A stretch of 50,498 bases of DNA from Klebsormidium nitens (Eukaryota; Streptophyta; Klebsormidiophyceae; Klebsormidiales; Klebsormidiaceae): assembly GCA_000708835.1 (NCBI GenBank), contig DF237570.1, positions 1 through 50,498 of the forward strand, read 5' to 3'. The notes under the pieces were generated by a model. The model saw nothing but the letters and a program-made list of their open reading frames with translations, did no database searches and was not told where the DNA came from. This document shows, piece after piece, positions 35,001-45,700 of the stretch (the stretch's first letter is position 1; each line of letters begins with the position of its first letter). The position numbers and the translations under genes are program-made.

Positions 35001-38000
35001 GAAGTCCGTTTTTGCAACTCTTTCCATCTTTCGAGGTTTACCATTTTCTTACCTGGACCGTATCTTCCGCCCAAATAGCAGCCGGTTAGATTCTGCTGAC
35101 CTCACGAGTTACTTTTCCACACTGCTTGATTTGTCGTTTCCAAGACCAAGTCCGACCTCTCCGCTTCTTCCTCCAATCAAATCGGATCGCGTCAGTATTT
35201 ATGCTTCAGAATTGAGAAGAGGTCAATACGACCCAAGTACCGTGCTCGTAGCATCTGCAACGAGGAGGCTTGCGATTGGAATTGTCAGAAACCTTTACAT
35301 GACCGGCAAGAATTGCGTAACGCTCGTGACAAGGTTTGTTTGATGAGAGGAGTTTCACTGAAGACAGTCGGACCGACCTCATTTCTTTGACCCCATCGCA
35401 GAACTTTCAAACTCCTGCACAATTTCGCTGAACCGCACTTAACACGTATAATTCCATGCTGGCTGAACGTCTCTTATTTGGCCTTTCACGATGCAGGCGT
35501 TGGTGGATGCGCAGCGGGGGGAGACGGACGAACTGCTCTCGAATCTCAACAGCCCTTCCCCGCGGGTCCTATCCCGATTCGCAAGCCCCCGACGGATGAC
35601 GTCAGCCGACTCCCCAATCCGACGGGTGATGTCAGCCGACTCTCCGACCGGAATCGTCTCACAGGCGCGGGACGCGTTCAGCCGGGCGCGAACTTGCCGC
35701 AGCTTTTCCGGGGAGGAAATGTCCCGGAATATTGTCCCCTCTGAACGGAAAAAGAACGATTCCGGAGATTCGGAGGCAGAGAGATATGCTGCCAAGGAAA
35801 AGCAAACGGAGAACGGAACGGACAGGGACAACGGAACGGGCAGAGAGTATTTGAATGAGGACGGAAACGGTGCAAACCGGAAACCGAAAGTGGTTGCGAA
35901 GCGGCCGGACTTGAAGGTGGAGATTCCGATGAGTCAGAGGTTGAGCGAGTTTGCGGCGTTTCAGACCGATACGGTCGCGGGTCTTCGGCGGCACCGACGC
36001 AACGATTCCGCCGTTTCTGAGATCCTACCCCCCCGGGGCGCAAAAGATCATCCCCCGAGTTCTGATTTCGAACCGAGTAAAGACGAGAAAGAAAGCAAGC
36101 GGGACGAAGAACTGGTGAAACGGCCAACCGAGGAGATGCGCCGAACCCGGAGAACGGCAGCGAAGTCGGTGGACTCAGTTCTACTTTCTCGGGGGGGTCC
36201 AACCGAGCCCATTCCCGAGCCTCCGACACCCCCCCCCGAGGGCCAGCTCGAGCCCGGGGTATTGTACACCCTTTTGCACAGCCCGGTTCCCCAAGCCGCG
36301 GAATTGCAGAAAAAGGTCGCGGCGATCTGTGAAGAGGAGGGCGTGGAGCTTCTCTGGACCCCAGTCGGCGATGACGTCACCCCGATGTCCGTACGGCACG
36401 GGGCTGACGTCAGGAGCGACGTCGAGGAGAGCCCCGTGGAGTCGCCGCAGGGGGGCGACGCTGTGGGTGCGTCTAAGAGCCCAACGGTCGCCGAAAAGGG
36501 CCGCAAACTCTCCCCCCTCCCGAGCCGCGCGCCCACTCCCCGAGTGACACGTGTCCCGACTCTTACTGGTCCACGTGGCGCGATCGCGTCCGCCGAGCAG
36601 AAGATCGCCGCGCTGTTTCAGGGGGTCGCTTCGACCACTGCGCGCTTCCCCTCGCAGTTTCTTTGGTACTTAGAGGAAGGGTTCGGGGGTAGGGAGCGGC
36701 TGGATTTGCTCAGGGGAAAACACGGGGTGGAGTTTACGATTTCCCTACCCAGTGATAGCCTGACGGTGTGGCTCGGAGGGGGGGGGGTGCACCGGAAAGT
36801 GATGGCGTACCTGAGGGAATTGGCGGGGGCGATGGGGGCGCCAGCGCAGTTGGCGCAGATTATGGAGGAGCCAGGGGGGGAGGAAAACGAGAAGGGGTGG
36901 GGGCCGACAGTGGTCGAGACGAACAAGACCGCTCTGGAACGGTAAGACTCTGCTCGAAGACCTGATAGAGGTTTCGTTCAAAAATATGAAGTACTTTGAC
37001 ATTGATGGAGGCGAGATGAGAAGCTTTTAACAATTGGTCCTGACTCGCACTTTTCTTCAACAGAATATTTGTCATTGAATGAGACGAACGAGACTGCGCT
37101 GGAGCGGTGAGACCGGGCGTCGATTTGTGCCCTTTGTTCGAAGCAGATTAGTGGACATTTGGTGTAGATGATGTTTCCTACGATGTGATATGTGGGGGTG
37201 AGAATCGGGTGAGATCTCTCGCTTCAATGAAATTTCCTAAAGATGACTTTGATGAAACGGAAAACCTTTCAATAGAGCCCATGAAGGAAAGGCTCCGGGC
37301 GGTTGCCTTCACTTGTGGTCAGCGTTGTAGTTCGATTACAAACACATACAGTCGTGCTACCCGTCAGAAAAGGCGTCATTGAGGTTGCGACAGAAGCCCA
37401 TAAACTGCTCTGGAAAGTTTCTGACGTCGACATTCTCGGAAATTGCTTTTTCTTACGCCTGACTCTCTGTCTTCCAGCGTGCTACCGCCGCACTGGAAGA
37501 AGGAGGGTCTTTCTTCCGGCAAGTGGCACCTTGTGGCCGTTCCGGAGGACAGCCCGGAATGGGCGGAATGCATCAAGAAGCTGCGAGGTGAGTAAGATCC
37601 CACGTGGCGACTGCTGGTTGGGTAGTTTGCAATCAACATCGCGGCGCTGACTTCGAATAATTGGACGATACTACCCCGTTTAAGCGCAGCCTTATACAAT
37701 TTTCTAAACCCTTTTCGCATCGACTCTTGCACAAGTTTTTGGAAACTAGTAATCCGGACATAATCTAGATTGAGCCGTTTCTGAGATGGAGCCGTTCTTT
37801 ACAAGTGCAGCCAGTGAGGCTCCAACCCCGCTTTACTCCGCCCCTACAATCAGGGAACTCCTTTATGCATGTTGTCAGCCAGAAGGTTCTCGCACCACTA
37901 CTCCGGACGCATATCACGTTCAAAATTGCTCATTGAAGCTTGCACCAAGCCCTTCGTACAGACCCCTCCCTCGTTTTTCCAGGTTCTCTTGCCCCCACTT

Positions 38001-40048
38001 CCGTGGTCCGCCTCCTCCGCTTCCAGAGCCCCCGCCAGTGGCAGCGCTTCACAAGCGAGCGCGAGCGCACGGAGGGGGCCAATTCACACCCCGGCAGTTC
38101 CCACTCGCTGTTTGCCACGTGTACCAAGAGCGAGGTGCAGGCGGTGTGCTCCGGGGGCTTCGCCGCCTCGGTCGCCAATGCCGACTCGGATGACGTCATC
38201 CTCGGGAGCATGTTCACATCGGAGGCCTGGCAGGTGTGTTAACCTTCTATAGGAAGCAGTTGCGTGGGCTTTTCCCGAAATGGCCATTTCACGATCGCAG
38301 AGTTCTTTGGCTTGAGCAGATGCGGAGTTGGTTCCTTACTCGATCTTGGGGCGTGACTGGAGTCGTTTTGGCCATGTCTTGGTTTGGATATTGCAAGGCC
38401 TCTTGAGATTTCGAAGAGCTCGTCTTGTCTCCTTGCGGGTTTGATCGTACCGGGCCCAGCTTGTCACTGACTTGATCGGAGTTTGTAGGCGGCGCGGCAC
38501 GCTCACAGGTATTTGAAATTCTAGAAATCTCTGCACATGCAATGGTTCAAAAAGTTTGTCTAGAGAGAAGATGGAAAGGACCGCACAACCCACCTCAAAA
38601 GCAAGCGTCAGAGAAAGTAGAAATGGACGGCCAATCTTGGCCCACTTCAGCCAAATGGATTCTTGTTTCCCTTGAGCTCTCAAAGTTCGTGTAGTAGTTT
38701 CTGGCATATCTCAAGAGGTATTTCTTCGATTCGAGTTTCACTGTCACTCAGTAACTGCAAGCTGTGGAAAGCTATGTCGAAAGTCAGTCCCTCCACGCAG
38801 TCGCCAAGTGATTGAACACAGGCCGAAATACTGTCCTTCAACACGTGTACATTGGTGGGTTTGCCACGCAGGCACTGCAGTTCGCGCCACGTACGAGCGA
38901 CGGGCTGCGCATTCTCGTGATGGTCGAGGCTGCTCTTGGGGGGGCATGGCTGGAGCGAAACCTGACCCTACTCACGGAGAAAGTGGACGGAGGGGGAGAC
39001 TTCGATGCGATCGTCGACAGTCTGACGAATCCACAGGTAAGACTTGGGCCCGCGAAAAGCACGAAAATGCTCAGACTCGCTGTCTCGGAAACCGCGAAGG
39101 TCTGACTTGCTGCAAATTTAGATTCCCAGAATGCTAAATACCAGGATTTCGTGGCGAGACAGATACGAAGGGCAATGATCGTTACGTGTTGAGTCTCTGC
39201 CGGCAGCCCCATTGCCTTGAAGCCTTACCTATTCATTCGCTACCTTTGAGATTCAATACACTGCTTGATACTGAGAAGCAACAGTCGACCGCCAACGTAA
39301 CAGGAGGAGCGCCGCATAAATCCCGCTCAGCCAAAGCGGGATTCTAAAATCGCACAGCCGTCCGATGCTTATTCAAAGGCTTCGATGCATCGGCTACACT
39401 GAGAGTAATTCCACATCGTCCATACCAAATTCATCGAACGGATTAGATTTGTGGCCGGCCACACTTTGTGCATGCTTGCTGGCGTCGACCAGCTCTGCAC
39501 CTTTTGTGCAACTTGGAGCGTCCGATCCGTTTTTCATCGGACGGCCTTGCGATTTTAGAAGCCCCGTATATTACGCGGCGCACCTCCTGGTAAGCCGCTG
39601 TATCGCCACTCCTTGTGAAGCCTTTTGACAACTCTTCTGAAACCTTCACCAAACCCGTTGTGGCTAACGTTTTCTAACCCACTTCTTAACCCCCGTTTTT
39701 GCCATCGCCCGCAAGCAGCATACCTATCCCGCATACGTCCTGGAGGTAGCGTCGGACCCCCGCGCCGACACTTTCTGAAACCTTCACCGAAACCGTGGCT
39801 GACGCTTTCTAACCCACCTCTTAACCCAGGTTTTTGCCATCGCCCGCAAGCAGCAGGCCTACCCCGCATACGTCCTGGAAGTGGCGCCAGATCCTCAAGC
39901 CGACGGGCCGGACGTCCATACGAGCTTCACGCTGCTGGAAGAGCCGTCCGCGCCGTCCGATGATGCATCTCCGAAACCCGACGACGTGGCAGAGCCTCCA
40001 GAAAAGCCGGCGGAAAAGCCGGCGCCAGCGTGTTGCGTCATACTGTGA
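32032..40048 (+). CDS. ZAP/PARP13-like protein: three CCCH fingers, inactive PARP domain, CaaX box (1199 aa)
   Basis: Eight exons join in phase: 32032-32163, 32501-32733, 33795-34839, 35497-36941, 37478-37587, 37983-38233, 38872-39036, 39830-40048. Zinc fingers: C43-X4-C48-X5-C54-X3-H58, C77-X5-C83-X5-C89-X3-H93 and C110-X6-C117-X5-C123-X3-H127. Residues 130-830 are mostly disordered, charged and Pro/Ser-rich. Residues about 835-920 (GKHGVEFTI, VWLGGGGVHRKVMAYLREL) resemble KH-like domains seen in some PARPs. Residues about 952-1145 follow the PARP catalytic fold in order: LPPHW, VVRLLRFQSPRQWQRF, SLFATCT, VCSGGF, GSMF, FDAIVDSLTNPQVFAI, QQAYPAYVLEV. The NAD-binding His of LFHGT is Ala1033 and the second-motif Tyr is Met1065, so it is probably catalytically dead. 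It ends ACCVIL, a CaaX box. Intron 3 has a GC donor. The inferred role is membrane-tethered RNA binding. Confidence 0.82.
36916..37113 (+). repeat. Copied exon end and 5' splice site in the following intron (PARP-like gene)
   Basis: The last 26 bp of exon 4 plus the donor (36916-36948) recur at 37081-37113, offset 165 bp. The copy has six changes and keeps a GTGAG donor. Reading the copy as an exon meets a stop codon, so it looks like a non-coding relic. Confidence 0.85.
39627..39902 (+). repeat. Tandem duplication of the last exon start and its upstream intron (PARP-like gene)
   Basis: Copy A (39627-39766) and copy B (39767-39902) are directly adjacent and highly similar. Copy B has the working acceptor TTAACCCAG before GTTTTTGCC and continues to the stop codon. 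Copy A has TTAACCCCC, so its acceptor AG is lost, although its coding part (RKQHTYPAYVLEV) is still open. It appears to be a pseudo-exon. Confidence 0.9.
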
Positions 40049-42708
40049 GGGTTTAGACGCTCGGACGGGTTTTGAAGTGGAGGAGCTCTGCACAGCGTCC
40101 AAAAGTGGTTCGGATGAAACGCATGATGACAAGTAAGTCGCAACGAGCTAGTGCAGGCTTCTCCTAGTATTACCATCAAAGGCGCGATAGCAGACGAGAC
40201 CGCATGCCGTGGTAGACACTACATATAAAGCTCAGCGTCGGATGGTACAGTATTGTTATGACGTATTTAAGTGTACCACTCTCCGATAGTAAGGCAGCAA
40301 ATACCGGGTCCCGTTGCGTTGGGTAAGGAGTCGGGACATGTGGGAAGCTGAAGTTAGTGGACCGGAAGGTTTCAATCGATCCATGGAGGAAGAGGACTCG
40401 GGACGTTCGGAAAGCTCATCGTAAACCCCCAAAAGTATGTGCTACATATAGAAGTCAAGACTCAAGCGTCGAGCTAGGTCGTATGTTGTTTGACGGCACC
40501 CAGGCAACTTGATGAATTACAGTGCTTTTAATTTTCAAGAGCGGCTTGCTAATCATCGACACGTACCGTACGTGTTGCTAGCAAACTTGATTAAAAGATT
40601 GAGCATGTATGTGGCGTGACAGGCCCGACGTAGCAGTTCTTAACGGCCTGGCCAGGCCGCGCCTGCTTGCCGCCGCTCGGTGATCAATAGCTTATATCGA
40701 CCGATCATGATATCTTCCTGACCAATATCCGGTTTGGGCAGCCGCATATCATTGTCTTCATGATCTTACTCTGATTGCCGCCAATTAGTTTCTAACCGAA
40801 GCCTTTTGATGCATCAGTGGCCGCCGCATAATCCCATGCCCCCGGGTGGCGCATGCCAGATCTGCGTCCGATCGCGATTGATCACTTTAAATTGCTTGAT
40901 GCATCAAACCAGACGCATCCGAAGCAAATGTTCCCGCTCGGTCTTGTCATCCTACGATCCAATGAGTTTCGGAACAACTGCCTGAGATACTAGCTCTACT
41001 ATCATCTGCTACCTTATCTTCCGAGACCACACAGACCGTCACCCCATCGGCGTCCAAGCTGGCAGGAATACCATTGGCCCAGCCTTCAAGGTCATGCGCA
41101 AGAGTGTAGGTGCATACATCAAGTCCTGCCAGGAGAGTTGGGCTAGCTGAGCTAGAGTGTCAAAGGTTGATATAGGAAGGATAGTTAGATAGTTAGCATC
41201 TCAGTACCATTGTTCGAACTCGGTCGGATCGTGTGTTGACACTCTTCGGGCCCATGGCGCAAGCTACGGTCCTTATAATAGAAGTATGAATGGATGAATC
41301 ACAGTTCGATCTTAACGGTCAGGATATCCAATCAGTATGCATGCATGTAAGTATAGTCGCGCGTCGATCTGCATGAACGTCCAGCTGAGCACATAATCAG
41401 CTAGCTTGCAGTTAAAATCAGTATCGCGGCTGTACGTCCCGGCGCGATCGGCCGGCATATCAAGGGGCAATGTGCGTGTCTGAGATTTCGCATGCGTGTT
41501 GCATGCGTGTCTGAGAGTTCACAATAGATTCCTACATGCATATGATACAAACGTACACCTAGCCTGATCGCGACATGACGTGTTGAGTCTGCGTAAGAGC
41601 ATATATTGATCGCGAGTATGCCAGAAGTATATGGCCGTATCGGGGATCCATGATGATGGTCACTTCTTTTTATGCGTACGTAGTATACGCGCTTAGGCAC
41701 CTGGGCCCATGGCGCAGAAAGTCGGAAGCAATTTCGGAGTTCGGGCTTCATCAAAAAATGTTTCTATACTAGTTACCAAGCATGGTTACTAACAACAAAG
41801 CAACATGACTAAGATGACATGCTGCCTCATCCATCATGTCTCGATTTGCTGATTGACCGGACGAATACCAATATGTCAGACCGTACCATGATGCCACTGC
41901 TCAGCGAAACTTGGGATACACTTTCATTTATTCGATTCTTTGCGATGTCGAATATCTAGGATATGTACCGCACCGGAACAATACATGATTCCGAATGGTC
42001 GAAAATTCTGATTATATCATCTAATACGACCTCTTTTGCCAAATCAAGTTGACGAGTTATTTAACGAATCCGACCATGATTCCGCCCTGAAAGCGCTCCC
42101 GAGCACTTTTCTGCCCGACGAAAGATTCTACAAGAGTGACCGGTGGACATTTTTGAATTCCGAAGGCAATCCAACAGTTATTTAATAAGTTTGAAAAATC
42201 ACTTTCCGAACCAAAAACAGGTAATGTAGCTTTCCGAGGGGCAAATATTCATTTATTTTCCGTTCCGGTACGGTATGTATATTTCAATAAAGCACAATTC
42301 GCCAGTGGTCGGATGCGCAGCTCCACAAGATGCAACGGGCGACTGAGAAAAGCACTGCTTCTTCATGACGCGTTTGATCTGTACGGATAAGCCATATGAG
42401 GTTCCAGTGCAGCTGCCTGATGCGTTCTCGACCCTCGGCGGCTCCTAGCGTCCAATCGCGATGATTAATAGGGTTCAATCGTAACATCCGTGCATGCATC
42501 CTGAGACCCGCGGGCCGCTCAGTCAAGTAGGAGGCGACAAATAACCGTCAGCGAGCGCGCACTACTGACGTCTGTCACCGGACCACAATACCTTCTGACG
42601 CTGACTACTCCAGCCCCGGTTCCAGACGGGGGTCTAGCTAACACGACGTCGACACATGCTTTGCGATCAACTTGTGGCCGTCTGCTTTAGTCTTCACACG
42701 CCAAGGCG
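40049..42708. other. Intergenic region between convergent PARP-like and MED25 genes
   Basis: No gene is convincing. From about 40450 to 42600 the sequence differs from the rest: it is dense in self-complementary words such as GATC, GCATGC and ATGCAT, with a 12-bp palindrome TTGATGCATCAA at 40896 and an 11-bp match at 40806. The longest frames show no domains. It could be a decayed repeat or a heavily mutated methylated segment. Confidence 0.5.
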
Positions 42709-45700
42709 TCATTCGAGCTGCAAATATACGAAGAAAACAGTGCGGAGTGGTCATGCGCGTGCGGTAGCATGCCAAAAGTACTCTTCATGAGGTGTTAAAC
42801 TGACAGGAAAAAAGACTTGGCTACCTTCGGATCTCCGTGAAACAACAGCGGCGTTCCAACATGCTTGCGCAAGGAATGCGCCGTTGCTATGCAGCCAATA
42901 GATTTGGAGAAAAATGACATAACAAGAAACAAAACCACAGGACATGTGCCAAGCAAAATGACACAATGGAATGAAGGAGCGTACCTTTTTTGGGCAGTAC
43001 AAACCAAGCAACTTCTTCTTGTCTTCGACGTAGAGGAGAGCCATATACTGCCGGGGGAGTTCGACCATTACGCCCTGCGGACATGCAATCGTTTAGTTCA
43101 GCCGCTTCCCCTCTAGTCCCTTTTGGAATTCTTTGTTTGTGATAATCACTATCGCGTATGTCTGCTGCTCTCTTTCCCGCTGCTTGACACTCCGCGTTCC
43201 AACAAAGCCTCAAAGTGCTGGCCCGCGCCTGTTGTGCTGACTTAGATATTGAAATCGTGTTGCAAACATGGTTGCTCCGCACTACGATTGAGCAGCGAGG
43301 GTGAAGCGGCGTGGCAAAAGTGCTTGTCCGGAATGAAGTGCTGGTCAAACGAGCTTCATATAGTTTACGAAAGTAGTCTTCTGCCTGAACCGACTCTTCG
43401 AAACACGAAGGACAAAAGTTTGACCGACCATGTGCTGAGCGGCAGACTTGACACAGGAGGGGTCAGATCCGGCCTCAGATTTGGGCTAGACCTTCTTAAG
43501 CGCTTTATTACTGAAGTAACTGGGTTCAATGGTGCTCAATGGCTTCTGATCAGAATACTTGCGAGCAGCAATCTAAGCTTACCATCTGTTGGGCGGAGAG
43601 CTTCGACTGATCCAGCCTCGAAAGCCAGCTGAAGCTTGCCTAAGCGCTCTCAATCGCTTTCGGCCCTCACTCAACTGAATCAACGGCACCTGAGTGGCTT
43701 CAAACGGTGCTCAGGTGGCTTCAACTCAATGTTACTACAAGGAAGACACATGAGCTCACCATTTGCTGGGCGGCGAGCTTCGACAGGCCGGGGTGCATCG
43801 GCTTGCCCGGTTTGAAGATGATGCTCTCAATGGCGTTCTGGAACGGCAACGAAGCCCTGAATCACCCGCCAGCAACAATTCGGGTTAGCAGTGGGTTACT
43901 CTCCTGCTTTATCATATACTGACTCTCATTGTTTAACACGGCCCCAATCTTGAGATTGTTAAGCTCAGAACGTTGACGATGCTCCTAGGAGAGTGCAGCA
44001 ACCTCCGAACAAGTCAGGTTTACTAACCCTTTGCGCTGCACGTGATCCGTTAAATTAGATAGGGCACTCCCAACTGCTCGATAGAGGACACTAAAAACCT
44101 ACTTTCCCACTTTTCGATGCCCGAAATATACCCTCCAGTGCTACCCAAAACATTCGTGCAGCCCGTTCAACCCAGAATAGGACAACTGAAAGGTTTGGCG
44201 CGAAGTGATGTGAACAAGATAAGCAGAAAGAAGCACCGCTCACCGCGCGTCTGCTTGCTTGACCAGCTTTGCACCCACGAGCTTGGGTGGCCAGTCGCGG
44301 GTTAGCCCGTGAACCATTTTGTTTTCTAGCAGAAACGCCTGCAGGCGAGCAAACCCTCGTTAACCCAGGTCGGAGATCGTACGGTTAGGCACCTTCCGAG
44401 TGGGCAGTCTACCAAATGCTGGCATGGATGGACTCTGTAGGGCCCTTAGTATCGCGTATGGTGAAAATACTGAATTCATGTCCTGTCAAATGGACAAAAA
44501 GATTCCATAACATCTACGAGGTAAGTAGTTCTGCGAGCAACTTTCTACATGCATTGGGGCCATGTGCTGTCTCGACAATGTAACGTCAAGACCTACATTT
44601 CTGAAGCTCCCATTGCCGTTCAGACGTAATGCTCTTTCCCTTTCAATACATGGATGGAAGGAACCCGTACACACCTGTGTACGATGTTTCACAATGTCAA
44701 TGTTCAACACTCACTCCAGACTCCTGCGAACCAAAGCCCGGAAACAACCACAACAATCTTTCAAGACTCACCTCCAAAGGGCACATCGGCACTTCCTTCC
44801 CTTGCAACGAAAACACTAGCTGCCCCGCCCAAACCCTGACCATCTGTTGCGACCCCCCCTCCTCCCCAGACTGCCGCTGCGAATCCTGGGGGGAGCCCTG
44901 CTGGGCCGCAAGACCCCCCCGAAGCGCGGCCGGCGCCGTGTGATGCCGCCTGTGTGCTTCTGGGGGGGGGTTTAGCTGGGCCGCAGGGGGGGTCGTGTGC
45001 CTCCGCAGAGGCGGGGGCGCGGGATTGCTCCCGAGTATTTCTAAGCTTTCGGCGCTTCCTGAAGACGCCATCGGCTTTTGGGGGAGTGCACTCCCTTGCT
45101 GCGGGTTTTGAGGGGGGGGTGGGTTTCGGTGCCATGCTGCCCCCCCGTTTTGGGAGGCCTGCTGGCCCTGCTGGTTCATGGTAGCTTGGTTATTTTCTGG
45201 GGGGGCGCGATTTGAGGACCAGCTACTGGCGAGGGGGGTAGCGGGTAACCCCTGGCTGGAAGAACTAGGGGCGGCTGAAGGTATGGATAAGTGGAGGGGG
45301 GGAGAGGGCATGTGGGGGACTATGGTTGGGGGAGGAGTGTCGTGAGGTCGCAGGGCTCGTCGAGCTGCAAAACGGCAGTGAATTTCAATTAACAGAGTCC
45401 AACTAGGGGGTTTTGATGACGGCGTCAGGCTGGAAAACGTCCACTTTCTGAGGCGTCCGGAGGATCCAAGAACAGAGATGTGGCAGCTGATTGTGGTGTA
45501 TCGCACTCAAGCAATTGAAATCGGGATAGGAATAGTAGAGTTGGATCGTCTGTAGAAGCCGGGTATACTCGCTCAATCTCATTTGGGCCCGTTTACATCC
45601 GTGACGAGTCATCGTGTTGGCTTCGCTTGACAGGAGTGTGCGCAGTTGACCATTTATTGCATCCGTTGCGCGCCAGGTCAGGGCAGATTCAGACATAAAT

